DNA from: Rhodococcus rhodnii NBRC 100604
Lineage (GTDB): Bacteria > Actinomycetota > Actinomycetes > Mycobacteriales > Mycobacteriaceae
Assembly (NCBI RefSeq): GCF_001894925.1
Contig: NZ_BCXD01000001.1
Location: 62,001-126,000 of the forward strand
DNA: 64,000 nt
Reading direction: 5' to 3'
Of the stretch, positions 9,370 through 17,989 are shown piece after piece. The notes beneath the pieces were generated by a model, which was not told the DNA's origin, made no database searches, and saw only the letters and a list, made by a program, of their open reading frames with translations. Numbering within the stretch: position 1 is the first letter of the stretch; every line of letters begins with the position of its first letter. The translations under genes were made by a program, and so were the position numbers.

Positions 9370-10383
9370 TCACAGCAGACCCAGCGCGATCCCCGCGGCC
9401 GCGAGAAAGTTGGTGCCCGCGTACACCCCGCAGGCCGTCAGACCCGCGCCCCAGATCGTGCGTTCCCAGCCCTGCCGCTGCGCGTCGTTCGCGAGCAGCG
9501 CGGGAACCATGAGCGTCGCGACGGTCAGTCCTCGCCACGGGACGTAGTCGCCGCCCGTCGCCCACGTCACGAGAAGCTCTGCGCCCCAGGCCACCAGCGC
9601 CCCGACGAGCACCATCGTCGACAGCTTGCGTCTGCCGAAGATCAGCAGGTTCGGCATCAGCAGATGCACGACGACGAACCGCGTCACGAGCGCGACGAGA
9701 ATCGCGAACAGCAGATCCGGCCAGCGTGGCCCGACCAGCGCGAGGTACGCGCCGGTGATGAAGCCACCCGAACGCAGGCCCAGCTTCGCGAACACGAGCA
9801 TTCCGACGGCGACGCTCAGCGCGACGGCGAGCAGCAGGAGCTCCCGCGGGTAGCCGAGAACGCCTGCCAACTGGACGGTGTCGCTGCTGTCCGGACCCGG
9901 CGCGATCGACATCAGCGACGAGAACAGTACGAGGAACACGACGAGAATCAGTGTCGTCGCAGCGATCGCGGCGACCGTGCGCAGCGGCTTCTGCCGCGAC
10001 ATGTCGTGCGCGACGATGCCGGGCACGAGAAACCCGATGCCGGCGAGCGCGAACCACACCGGATCGAACCGGCCGAGAGCGCCCGCGATCATCGTGCACA
10101 GCAGGATCAGCGCGAGGCCGACGAGCATCTCCCACTCGAACTTGCGGCGGCCGTAGAGGATCATGCGGCGCGCGAGCACCACACTGACCAGGAGGTAGGT
10201 GAGGTACCCGACGCCGACCGTCACGACGATCGCCAGCGGGGCCGTGATGCTGAGGGCGAGATAAGCGGGCACGATCGCGCCGCCCGTCGTCAGCTGCACC
10301 TGCTCGTAGAAGAGCATGCTCAGCACGATGCCCATCACCAACGCGACTCGGACGACCTCCGGCGCGAAGTCATACTCGAGCAT
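9370..10383 (-). CDS. pgsC: PgsC/CapC-type membrane protein, tandem-duplicated form
   Basis: A 337-residue integral membrane protein, a little over twice the length of Bacillus PgsC (149). The two halves look like successive PgsC units. Each has a GG-(A/F)-I-(V/T)-x-A-YLAL loop followed by membrane helices and a (Y/F)GRRK...MLVG-like block, near residues 33-95 and 210-275. PgsC partners PgsB in poly-gamma-glutamate synthesis. ATG at 10383 overlaps the 3' end of pgsB by 14 bp, supporting coupled expression. About 10 helices are expected. Confidence 0.85.
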   Translation of the reverse strand: MLEYDFAPEVVRVALVMGIVLSMLFYEQVQLTTGGAIVPAYLALSITAPLAIVVTVGVGYLTYLLVSVVLARRMILYGRRKFEWEMLVGLALILLCTMIAGALGRFDPVWFALAGIGFLVPGIVAHDMSRQKPLRTVAAIAATTLILVVFLVLFSSLMSIAPGPDSSDTVQLAGVLGYPRELLLLAVALSVAVGMLVFAKLGLRSGGFITGAYLALVGPRWPDLLFAILVALVTRFVVVHLLMPNLLIFGRRKLSTMVLVGALVAWGAELLVTWATGGDYVPWRGLTVATLMVPALLANDAQRQGWERTIWGAGLTACGVYAGTNFLAAAGIALGLL

Positions 10384-11726
10384 CGAGCCCGCCCGTCTCC
10401 GTCTCGTGGGCCCGCGACGCGAGCGCGGCGAAGCGGCGGTGTGCGTCGGCGCGCCGCAGCCGGGCCGCACCGGCGGGTGCCCGTCGCGGATCGCGGGAGA
10501 GGTCGAGTTCGTCGTGATGGTCGTCGCCACGCAGCTGCTCGAAGTGCTCGATGAGCAGTTCCGCCTGGTCGGTGTGGATGTTGATCATCCCGACGAGCAC
10601 GCCCGTGGGACCGGAGACGAGACCCGCAACCGTGTCCAGGATCCGGTCGAGGTCGGGTTGCACCGTCTCGCCCATGTGATGGATCCGTTCGCGTGCGTAG
10701 CCGCGCGAGACCATCGTTCTGGTCACGGTGTCCTCGTACGCACCGAACGTGACGACGTGGTCGAGGTGATCCGACAGATCGTCGGGAACCATGTGCGCGA
10801 ACAACTCTGCTCGCCGGCCTCGATCTCGCCGGTTGTTCAGGATGCCGATCACCGTTGCGCCGGACGGGAACTGGGCCTTCAACGTCTCGAAGGTCAGGAC
10901 GACGCTCTCGCGGTCGTTGGCCGCGAACATCGGAACCCACAGCACCTGCTTGCCGCGAATGTCGTAGGAGCGCAACCGGACGACGCCGACGTCGGGCACC
11001 GACTTCCACATGCCCTCGAGGGCTGTCCGCCTGCCGACGCCGGTGAGTCGTGCGATCGCGAGCCCGATCGCGACGTTCGACTTGAACTGGAGGTAGTCGA
11101 ATCCGCGCATGTCCTCGTCGGACACCGCCTCGGGATCGGCGTAGACCAGCACCGAGCCGCGTGCGCTGGGCGAGCCGTTCGCGCAGGTGCTCGCGATCCT
11201 CCGCCGTGACGACGATGCCGCCGCGCGGGATCGTCACCGACATCGAATCGGCGATCTCCTCGAGCGTCTCCCCCATCTCCTCCTGATGGTCCTCACGAAC
11301 GTTGGTGATGACGGTGATGTCCGACCGCACCATGTACTCCTGCGAATACTGCTGGTAGAGCGGGCGAACCGCCATGCATTCGATGACGAGCGCCTCGACG
11401 TCCTCCCGGACGTGCTCGGCGACGACGTCGATCTGCTCGTTGATGTTCGCTGCGCCGCGGCGGAAGATCGGGGTCTCCTCGCCACTGGGCCCGATCACTC
11501 GTGCCGCACTGCCCGTCGTCTTCGCGACGGTGACGTAGCCGCCTTCGCGCAGGACGCCGGCCACGAGCCGCGTCACCGTGGACTTGCCGCGAATACCGTT
11601 GACGTGCACGCGCACGTCGAGCTGCCGCAGACGACGCTGATGCGCGCGAATCGCGATGCGCCAGTACAGCAGCAGCGCGACGCCGACCAGCGTCAGGAAG
11701 GCGAGCGCGAGGAACGACCGCGTCAT
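10370..11726 (-). pseudogene. pgsB: PgsB/CapB polyglutamate synthase, single-base frameshift
   Basis: The 5' part (11726 to about 11170) encodes a membrane helix and the Mur-ligase-like P-loop VNGIRGKSTVTRLVAG of CapB. It also encodes KTTGSAARVI and the ITNVREDHQEEMG block. The 3' part, in another frame to 10370, encodes VLVYADPEAVS...FDYLQFKSNVAIGLAIA and the conserved ILNNRRDRGRR. The total span is 1357 bp, one base over a multiple of three. Dropping one C from the CCC at 11168-11170 (coding strand) joins both parts into a 451-residue protein of normal length. This is a sequencing error, a recent inactivating insertion, or (less likely) programmed frameshifting. The ATG overlaps the preceding stop as ATGA. 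Confidence 0.85.
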
Positions 11727-12610
11727 GCCCGCACCTCACCGCCGAGCGCAGTCCTCGCGCGACGCAGCATCGCGGCGGCATCCTCGGTGGTCTCGCTGTT
11801 CGCGGTGTGCTCGATGTACACAGTGTGATCGGAGAGCGCGACCAGACCCGCACGAACCTCGGCGCACTCGGCGACGCCGCGCCTCGCTCCGGTGGCGCGA
11901 TCGGTGAACGTGGAGCGCCGCGCCGCGTCGACGATCGGGCCCGCGACGCCCCACGCCGCCGCGAGCGACGTCTCGGGGAGGATCGCACCGAACTCGCTGT
12001 CCGCCAGGGTGAACGGGACGTCCGCGTCGCGCGACAGGCTCTCGACGAGACGTGCCACCGACCGGCACAGCGACGAACGTGCGGCGTCGTCGAGCGCCGG
12101 GTCGGTCGGGTGGACACGGACGAGGAGCAGGGCGAGGTCGCGGTGATGCCCACGCGCGCGGATGATCTCGTCGTCGAGCCGGGGAAGGGCCCACTCCTCC
12201 CCCAGCATCCCCAGCGAGCCGAACGCGGGGCCCAGCGCGTCGTCCGCCGAATCCGCGGCGCGCAGCCGGGTCCGGATTCGCGTTCCGACGACGCCGGACG
12301 TCCACCCCAGGACGACGAGGCATGCCGCGGTGGCGGCCGCGGACACGAACATCTCGCGGCCCCACTCGCTCAGGTATCGCATCGCGACGACCGCTCCCGT
12401 CGCCGCTGCGAGGCCCACGACGACGCCGGCGAAACCGTCGAACGCCGACGCGAGGGCGACGCAGGCGACCGCCGCGACGAGAACGACGACGCGCAGGCCG
12501 CCCGACTGCGCGCCGCCCAGAGTTCCGGCGAGCGCCGCGAGCGCGACGCACAGTGCGATGCCCGTGTGCAGGTCAGTCCAGCCCCACGTCACCCGGCCGG
12601 GCCGACTCAT
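11723..12610 (-). CDS. Membrane protein with degenerate GGDEF-like domain
   Basis: A 295-residue protein. The N-terminal half carries about five hydrophobic helices (residues 14-105). The C-terminal half (about 135-290) has the layout of a diguanylate cyclase domain: LDDEIIRARGHHRDLALLLVRV, then a divergent signature around ADSEFGAILPET, then YIEHTANSETTEDAAAMLRRAR. The GGDEF catalytic motif is replaced by a sequence like DSEFG, so cyclase activity is unlikely; nucleotide sensing or interaction is possible. ATG at 12610 has AGCGAGG upstream; an in-frame ATG at 12715 would add an Arg/Ser-rich segment that does not look like protein. Its stop overlaps the pgsB start (ATGA), placing it in the polymer operon. 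Confidence 0.7.
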   Translation of the reverse strand: MSRPGRVTWGWTDLHTGIALCVALAALAGTLGGAQSGGLRVVVLVAAVACVALASAFDGFAGVVVGLAAATGAVVAMRYLSEWGREMFVSAAATAACLVVLGWTSGVVGTRIRTRLRAADSADDALGPAFGSLGMLGEEWALPRLDDEIIRARGHHRDLALLLVRVHPTDPALDDAARSSLCRSVARLVESLSRDADVPFTLADSEFGAILPETSLAAAWGVAGPIVDAARRSTFTDRATGARRGVAECAEVRAGLVALSDHTVYIEHTANSETTEDAAAMLRRARTALGGEVRA

Positions 12611-12719
12611 CGCGTTCACCTCGCTTCCACCGAAGCCGTGCGGCGGCGAAGGCGACCGCGAACACGCCCGTCGCGGCGAGCCCGCGCAGTGCCGGCTCCA
12701 CCCACGAGACCTCATCCAC
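12573..12719 (-). CDS. 48-residue single-helix small protein, candidate PgsE-like subunit
   Basis: A short frame between the GAF gene and the GGDEF-like gene encodes 48 residues. It begins VDEVSWVEPALRGLAATG, has one hydrophobic helix (about 12-29) and ends in a charged tail (RWKRGERDESARPGD). GTG at 12719 overlaps the stop of the upstream gene, and the frame ends 38 bases inside the next gene. Third codon positions are almost all G or C in the first 26 codons, whereas the alternative frame gives an Arg/Ser-rich product. Bacillus PGA operons carry a similarly small CapE/PgsE; equivalence here is only an inference from size, helix and location. Confidence 0.5.
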   Translation of the reverse strand: MDEVSWVEPALRGLAATGVFAVAFAAARLRWKRGERDESARPGDVGLD

Positions 12720-13797
12720 CGGCGAGCATCCTGTTCACGAGAATCGACGTGCCGTGCCCACCCGTCGTCACCTGCAAGGACGGACTGATCGCGGTGACGC
12801 CGCGCGCGTCGACGCGCAGGGTCGCAGGGCCGCAGGCCGTGCCGGCCGCCGAATCGAAGTCGGCCGCGATGCGAGCCACCTCGGCGGCCGACCACGTGCA
12901 GTTCCCGCACGCGAAGGACAGTCGCGCGTAGGCGCCGTCCGGCTCGAGGCCGACCGAGACCGGACCCGAGCGCGCGTGGTCGAGCAGCGAGCTCACCGCG
13001 TGACGGACGGCGCGTTCGAGCGCGAACTGATCGCCATGCACCATCAACGCTCCGTGGGCGAGCCGGGCGAGGACGTGACGGCCCGTCACGAACTCCGCCT
13101 CCCGCAGTGCGCGGCCGACCGCGAACCGCATGTCGAAGACCCGCTCGTCGCTGCGAGGTGACGTGCGGACGGGGACTGCCGCGAGCACCGAACCGAGCCG
13201 CCGCGGCGCCGTCGCGCCGCACCGGACGAGCACGGGATCGTTGCTCGTCTCGGCGTGATCGGCAAGCGTCAGGACGGCATCCGCGAGAAGCGCCATGTCG
13301 TCGTGCGACGGCGCGGATTCGGTGAGCTCGGCCTCCGCGATGCCGTCGTCCAGTTGCGGGACGAGCAGCTCCGAGAGCTCGGCGAGCTGCAGGTAGTCGC
13401 CGTCGTCCCACGCGCGTTCTACGCGGTCGGCCACGGCGAGAGTGCCCACGACGGTCCCGTCGGCTGTGCGCAACTCGTGCTCCGCGACGGTCACGACGCC
13501 CTCGATCGCGGCGGGATGACGGGGACGCGAACCTTCGCGATCGACGGCGCCGGCGAGGACGTCGCCGCGCTCGCTCGCGATCGAGACGTAGGCGACGGGC
13601 GCGCCGAGAGTCGACGCCGCGACGCGGGCGACGCGCTCGCAGAAGGGGTCGGGTTGTGGGAGGGGGTCGGGTTCCGGGAGGGGGTCCTCAGTGGAAGTGG
13701 CCTGCGTCGACGCGGCGTCTCCCGCGCCGACGGCGCGCAGGGGAACGGTGAGGCAGGCGTCGCCCTCCTCGGGTCCGCGCCGGGTGGGTGTCGTCAT
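12712..13797 (-). CDS. GAF-domain protein with histidine-kinase-ATPase-like C-terminus
   Basis: A 361-residue cytoplasmic protein, the first gene of the polymer operon. After a Pro/Glu/Asp-rich linker comes a GAF-like sensory domain (about 45-150) with VARVAASTLGAPVAYVSIAS and GVVTVAEHELRTADGTVVGTLAVAD. The remaining part includes LARLAHGALMVHGDQFALERAVRHAVSSLLDHA, resembling the H/N-box region of HATPase folds, and ends TTGGHGTSILVNRML. No phosphoacceptor histidine region is evident. ATG at 13797 has GAAGGG upstream. It probably senses a signal for polymer production, but this rests on context. Confidence 0.65.
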   Translation of the reverse strand: MTTPTRRGPEEGDACLTVPLRAVGAGDAASTQATSTEDPLPEPDPLPQPDPFCERVARVAASTLGAPVAYVSIASERGDVLAGAVDREGSRPRHPAAIEGVVTVAEHELRTADGTVVGTLAVADRVERAWDDGDYLQLAELSELLVPQLDDGIAEAELTESAPSHDDMALLADAVLTLADHAETSNDPVLVRCGATAPRRLGSVLAAVPVRTSPRSDERVFDMRFAVGRALREAEFVTGRHVLARLAHGALMVHGDQFALERAVRHAVSSLLDHARSGPVSVGLEPDGAYARLSFACGNCTWSAAEVARIAADFDSAAGTACGPATLRVDARGVTAISPSLQVTTGGHGTSILVNRMLAGG

Positions 13798-14142
13798 GCT
13801 CTGCCCTTCGTGCAGTGGAATCGGGTGTGGGCTGCAACGAAGGTAAGCAGTCGGAGGTGAACGCGATATGGCGTCGCACGGAACCACTGTGCCGGTGGCG
13901 ATCCCGAATCGGACGGCCGCCGCGTTGCCTGGCGGCGGCCCCATTCGGACCGAAACGGAGTGACAACGGCACGATTTCGGAATCCGTTGCGCCCGAACAC
14001 ACTGCGTCCCGAGCGGGACGATTCGGGCGGCGATTCGTCCGAATAATTCGTGGCCGTGATACTTGTCACGAGAAGATATCGGAGCATCACGACGTCGTAA
14101 TACCCACTGCCCGTGCGTATTACAGGCTTGGACGAGCTCGGC
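13798..14142. promoter_or_regulatory. Upstream region of the polymer operon with two palindromes
   Basis: This 345-bp non-coding stretch precedes the leftward polymer operon and holds unusually AT-rich patches for this genome. Two symmetric elements stand out: CGAATAATTCG at 14040-14050, and an inverted repeat GTAATAC (14097-14103) / GTATTAC (14117-14123) whose arms are two helical turns apart. Either could bind a dimeric regulator. No gene is seen here. Confidence 0.4.
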
Positions 14143-14715
14143 TCAGGTGTCTCGAGTGCGCCGCAGCTCGCTGCCCCGGCGGCGATAACGCCACACGAAC
14201 AACGCGAGCGCGATCGCCACCACGACGGCGATGATCGCACCCCACAGCGACGCGGCGCGGAAGCCGGGCGCCTCGACGTCGAAGATGCGCTGGCCCGCGT
14301 GTGCGCCGTTTCCGCCGCCGAGGACGACGGTCAGCGTGAGGAGATTCGGGACCGCGAGCGCGACGCCGAGGACGGCGAGGATCAGTGTCGGAAGGTTGCG
14401 GAGGCGCCCGTGGTACAACACGGCGAAGCCGATGAGCACGAGCGGCGCCAGCGTGCAGACCAGGCCGAGCGCCAGCCCCGTCCCGATGCCCCGGCCGAAC
14501 GAGCCGTCGACGCTACGGCCGATGACACCCGCCCACCACCTCGGCAGGAACGCCGCGAGGATGAAGTACAGGATCACGGCGAGGACGACGGCGCCGAGAA
14601 TCAGCCCGCCCTTGCGCATGAGTGCACGGGACCGATCACGCGCGCTCGGGTGGCGGTCCTCGCTTCCGCTCGCAGTTGCTGGCCCGTTCGGGGGTACTGC
14701 CGGATCTCCGGTCAT
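14143..14715 (-). CDS. Integral membrane protein, about four helices, unknown function
   Basis: A 190-residue protein with a polar N-terminal ~35 residues (Pro/Ser/Asp/Arg-rich), then four hydrophobic helices (about 36-58, 80-103, 108-131 and 155-177) and an Arg-rich tail (RYRRRGSELRRTRD). A glycine-rich loop with NGAHAGQ lies between helices 3 and 4. I do not recognise a family. It is on the same strand as the EthD-like gene, 69 bp downstream of it, so cotranscription with paaZ is possible. The ATG at 14715 lacks a clear ribosome-binding site. Confidence 0.65.
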   Translation of the reverse strand: MTGDPAVPPNGPATASGSEDRHPSARDRSRALMRKGGLILGAVVLAVILYFILAAFLPRWWAGVIGRSVDGSFGRGIGTGLALGLVCTLAPLVLIGFAVLYHGRLRNLPTLILAVLGVALAVPNLLTLTVVLGGGNGAHAGQRIFDVEAPGFRAASLWGAIIAVVVAIALALFVWRYRRRGSELRRTRDT

Positions 14716-14784
14716 GGATTCGACCGTGGCACACCGGCAGGGCGCCGCAGGCGGATTCCGCAGGATCGCGCAGGATCCCGGCCC

Positions 14785-15137
14785 TCAGCCGCCGTCCACG
14801 TCCACGTCCACGTCCACGTCCACGTCCACGTCCACGTCCACGAGACGCTGCGTGAACATCGTGGTCCCGCCGGTCGCGAACTCCCGGAGGTCCCGTCCTG
14901 CCGCCTTCATCTCGGGTGACCCGAGCGCGGCGGCGAGGTCGTCGTCGCTCCCGAACTCCATGTACGCGATCATGTGATGCGGGGGTTCGGCATTCCCGAG
15001 CGACTCGCACGGGCCCCAGGTCAGCCGCCGCAGTCCGGGAACCTTCGCCGCCAGTGGCGCTGCGTCGTGCGGTAGTACTCGTCGAACGCCGCGGGATCGT
15101 CCGGGCGCCCGTAACAGATGCACAGCTGGGCGGTCAT
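14785..15137 (-). pseudogene. EthD-family protein, frameshifted, with (Val-Asp) repeat tail
   Basis: The start, [24 protein letters not shown], matches the EthD dimeric alpha/beta-barrel family, but the frame then closes early. One base out of frame the sequence continues with APLAAKVPGLRRLTWGPC and on to FATGGTTMFTQRL. Adding one base in ACGACG near 15063-15070 gives a continuous 117-residue protein (353 bp present, 354 needed). The C-terminus is (Val-Asp)8-Gly-Gly, from the hexamer repeat at 14794-14841. The ATG overlaps the paaZ stop as ATGA, so it is coupled to paaZ. EthD proteins are often found with paa genes; their role there is not established. Confidence 0.75.
14794..14841. repeat. 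Perfect hexanucleotide microsatellite, (GTCCAC)8
   Basis: Eight uninterrupted GTCCAC units span 48 bp. Read leftward they encode eight Val-Asp pairs at the C-terminus of the EthD-like protein, just before Gly-Gly-stop. Because the unit is six bases, copy-number change would lengthen or shorten the tail without shifting frame. Confidence 0.95.
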
Positions 15138-17218
15138 CGCTGCGCGCCCACCAGTTGCTGATCGGCGGCCGCGGCGTCCTCGTTCTCATCGGGCTTCGCG
15201 ACGAGCGTCAGGACGTCGTACTCGGCGACGGCCTCGCCCTTCTGGTTGGTGACCGTCGCGTCCCACCGCACCTCGCCGTAGTCGGCGTTCGTCCGTGGCG
15301 TGATCTGCTTCGCGGTCAGGGTGACCGTCAGTTCGTCCTCGGCGGCGACCGGCGTCAGGAAGCGCAGGCCGTCGACGCCGAAGTTCGCGAGCACCGGTCC
15401 CGGTGCGGGATTGACGAACAGTCCGGCCGCGAGCGACACGACGAGGTAGCCGTGGGCGACGATGCCGCCGAAGAGCGGATTGGCCGCGGCGGCCTCGGGG
15501 TCGGTGTGGGCGTAGAAGGTGTCGCCGGTGAACTCTGCGAAGTGATCGATGTCGGAGCGCGTGACTCGCCGAGGGCCCGCGACGATCGTGTCGCCCAGCG
15601 TCAGCTCACCCAGGTTCTTGCGGAACGGGTGCACGTCGCCTTCGGTGCGCGTCGCGCCGGGCACCCAGCGGCGTCCCACCGCGGTGAGCACATCCGGCGA
15701 ACCCTGAATCGCGGTGCGCTGCATGTGATGCAGCACCCCGCGGATACCGCCGAGCTCCTCGCCGCCGCCGGCGCGCCCCGGTCCGCCGTGGACGAGGACC
15801 GGCAGCGGTGAGCCGTGCCCCGTCGATTCGCGGGCGTCGGTGCGGTCGAGCACGAGGACGCGACCGTGATACGGCGCGAGCCCGAGCACGATCTCACGGG
15901 CGATCACGGGGTCGGCCGTGACGAGCGAGGCGACGAGGCTGCCCTTGCCTCGCGCGGCGAGCTCCACGACGTCCGCGGCGTCGCGATAGCCGAGCACGGT
16001 GCTGACCGGCCCGAAGGCCTCGATGTCGTGTGGTTCGGTCGCGTCGCGGTCGTCGCAGCGCAGCAGGATCGGCGACAGGAAGGCCCCGGTCGCGGCGTCT
16101 GCGCCGACGACGTCGACCGAGTCCGGATCGCCGTACACGATCCGCGCCGTCGCGCTCAGGGCGCGCACCGACTGCCGGACCTCGTCCCGCTGATCGACGC
16201 TCGCGAGAGCGCCCATCGTGACGCCCTCGACCCTCGGATCGCCGACGACGACCTCGCTCAGCCGACGCGAGGCCGCGTCGACGACGTCGTCGACGAGATT
16301 CTCGGGCACGAACGCGCGACGGATCGCGGTGCACTTCTGACCCGCCTTGACGGTCATCTCGGTGACGAGTTGCTCGACGTACAGCTCGAACTCCTCGCTG
16401 CCCGCGGTGACGTCGGGGCCGAGGATCGAGGCGTTGAGCGAATCGGCTTCGCCGTTGAACCGGACGACGCCCGAGACGACGCCGGGGTGTGCGCGCAGCA
16501 TCGCGGCGGTGTCGGCCGAGCCGGTGAACGCGACGGAGTCCTGTTCACCGAGGTGGTCGAGGACGCCCCGGGCGCTGCCGCAGAGCAATTGCACCGATCC
16601 CTCGGGCAGTAGTCCCGATTCGACGATGCGGCGGAACACGAGCTCGGTGAGGAACGCGGACGGGCTGGCCGGCTTCACGATCGACGGCACACCCGCAACG
16701 AAGGCGGGCGCGAGCTTCTCGAGAAAACCCCAGACGGGAAAATTGAACGCGTTGATCTGCACGGCGACCCCTCGTCGCGTCGTGTAGACATGCTGCCCGG
16801 CGAAGGTCCCCTTCTTGCCGAGCTTTTCGAGCGCGCCGTCGAGATACACGGTGTCGTTGGGCAATTCACGACGAGCCTTGCTCGCGTAGCTGAGCAGCGT
16901 GCCGAATCCGCCGTCGATGTCGACGCCGGAATCGCGTGCGGTCGCGCCGGTCTCGGCGGACAGTTCGTAGAACTCCTGCTTGCCGGCCATCAGGGTGAGC
17001 GCCAGCGTCTTGAGGGCCGCCGCACGCTCGTGGAACGTCATCGCGGCGAGGGCGGGGCCGCCGACCGTCCGTCCGTACTCGATCGCTCCGGCGACGTCCA
17101 CCCCGGTCGACGAGATCCTCGCGATCTCCCGGCCGTCGACGGCGCCGAGCAACGGCCGTCCCTCGTCGGGCGCCGTGTGCCAGCCCCCCTGAACGTAGCT
17201 CTGCAGCATGCGACTCAC
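15134..17218 (-). CDS. paaZ: PaaZ, oxepin-CoA hydrolase / semialdehyde dehydrogenase
   Basis: A 694-residue two-domain enzyme of the aerobic phenylacetyl-CoA pathway. The N-terminal ~520 residues are an aldehyde dehydrogenase with [10 protein letters not shown] near 156-165, catalytic Glu257 (FNGEADSLN) and nucleophile Cys296 ([10 protein letters not shown]). It oxidises 3-oxo-5,6-dehydrosuberyl-CoA semialdehyde. The C-terminal MaoC-like hotdog domain (about 550-680; [38 protein letters not shown]) hydrolyses the oxepin ring. GTG at 17218 is chosen over an ATG three codons in because GGGAGA is correctly spaced. A PaaR-type palindrome lies 19 bp upstream. Confidence 0.95.
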   Translation of the reverse strand: MSRMLQSYVQGGWHTAPDEGRPLLGAVDGREIARISSTGVDVAGAIEYGRTVGGPALAAMTFHERAAALKTLALTLMAGKQEFYELSAETGATARDSGVDIDGGFGTLLSYASKARRELPNDTVYLDGALEKLGKKGTFAGQHVYTTRRGVAVQINAFNFPVWGFLEKLAPAFVAGVPSIVKPASPSAFLTELVFRRIVESGLLPEGSVQLLCGSARGVLDHLGEQDSVAFTGSADTAAMLRAHPGVVSGVVRFNGEADSLNASILGPDVTAGSEEFELYVEQLVTEMTVKAGQKCTAIRRAFVPENLVDDVVDAASRRLSEVVVGDPRVEGVTMGALASVDQRDEVRQSVRALSATARIVYGDPDSVDVVGADAATGAFLSPILLRCDDRDATEPHDIEAFGPVSTVLGYRDAADVVELAARGKGSLVASLVTADPVIAREIVLGLAPYHGRVLVLDRTDARESTGHGSPLPVLVHGGPGRAGGGEELGGIRGVLHHMQRTAIQGSPDVLTAVGRRWVPGATRTEGDVHPFRKNLGELTLGDTIVAGPRRVTRSDIDHFAEFTGDTFYAHTDPEAAAANPLFGGIVAHGYLVVSLAAGLFVNPAPGPVLANFGVDGLRFLTPVAAEDELTVTLTAKQITPRTNADYGEVRWDATVTNQKGEAVAEYDVLTLVAKPDENEDAAAADQQLVGAQR

Positions 17219-17236
17219 GTCTCGTCTCCCGTCTTA

Positions 17237-17250
17237 CCGTCCGTTCGGTC
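17237..17250. promoter_or_regulatory. Candidate PaaR operator upstream of paaZ
   Basis: The 14-mer ACCGTCCGTTCGGT is an imperfect palindrome. It matches the ACCGAACGTTCGGT-like consensus with both outer ACCG/CGGT quartets intact. It lies between the repressor gene and the paaZ start, where it could block a paaZ promoter, and closely resembles the site at 17999-18012. Confidence 0.7.
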
Positions 17251-17325
17251 AGTAATTACTGTCGGGGAGTGACCCTGCGCATGTCAAGAGGGCATCGTGA
17301 TGGGGACCTCGTTCGCGACACACGA

Positions 17326-17937
17326 TCAGGAGCGACGCAGCCCCTCGAACACGATCGCCGCGACCGTTGCGGACAGTTCGTCGGCCGACGCACCCGCCCT
17401 CGGCCGGTACCACTCGACGATCGAGTTGACCATGCCGAACACGAGTCGGCCGACGAGCGCAGGATCGGCGGCGCCGGGCAGGTCACCCTCGTCCGCGGCG
17501 CTCTGCACCAGCTCGCTCACGAAGGTGTCGAACTCGCGCCGCCGCGCGAGCGCCTTGCGTTCGACCTCGGTGTTGCCCCGAACCCGAAGCAGCAGCGTCA
17601 CGTACGGAAGCTCTGCGACCAGCACCTCGACGCTGCGACGGACCACATACTCGAGCCGGTCGATCGCCGGCCCCGAGGTGGCGCCCTCCTCGGTCGTCAC
17701 GGCGAACAGGGCGTTGAGCGCGCGCGCGAGGGCGAGGTCGAGGAGTTCCGCTTTGCCGGAGACGTGGTGATAGATCGCCGATTTCGTGATGCCGAGCCGC
17801 TGTGCGAGCACCTCCATGCTGGTGCCGTCGTAGCCCTTGTCGTTGAAGACCTTGACGGCGACCGCCAGGAGCGAGTCGAGGTCGTACCCGGGCCTGCCGG
17901 GTCGCCCCGGCCGCCGTTCCGCGCGTGCCGATGTCAT
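17326..17937 (-). CDS. paaR: TetR-family repressor, probable PaaR
   Basis: A 203-residue TetR-family regulator. The helix-turn-helix lies at about 25-65 (AVKVFNDKGYDGTSMEVLAQRLGITKSAIYHHVSGKAELLDLAL). The C-terminal ligand domain is all-helical. It is divergent from paaF and upstream of paaZ, with matching palindromes in both gaps. This fits the actinobacterial PaaR model in which phenylacetyl-CoA relieves repression (known for the family; ligand inferred here). ATG at 17937 follows the HTH numbering of the family; a longer frame runs into the divergent gene. Confidence 0.88.
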   Translation of the reverse strand: MTSARAERRPGRPGRPGYDLDSLLAVAVKVFNDKGYDGTSMEVLAQRLGITKSAIYHHVSGKAELLDLALARALNALFAVTTEEGATSGPAIDRLEYVVRRSVEVLVAELPYVTLLLRVRGNTEVERKALARRREFDTFVSELVQSAADEGDLPGAADPALVGRLVFGMVNSIVEWYRPRAGASADELSATVAAIVFEGLRRS

Positions 17938-17989
17938 GGAGCCATCTTGAACCACGCGGCCTCGCCGCACCAGCACATCGCATCCGGTC

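Noticed and set aside
12610-12715. ATG at 12715 as start of the GGDEF-like protein
   Set aside because: It would add an Arg/Ser/Pro-rich segment unlike a membrane protein N-terminus; the overlapping frame encodes a better small protein.
14794-14841. Hexamer array as a CRISPR or regulatory repeat
   Set aside because: Units are contiguous with no spacers and encode an in-frame protein tail.
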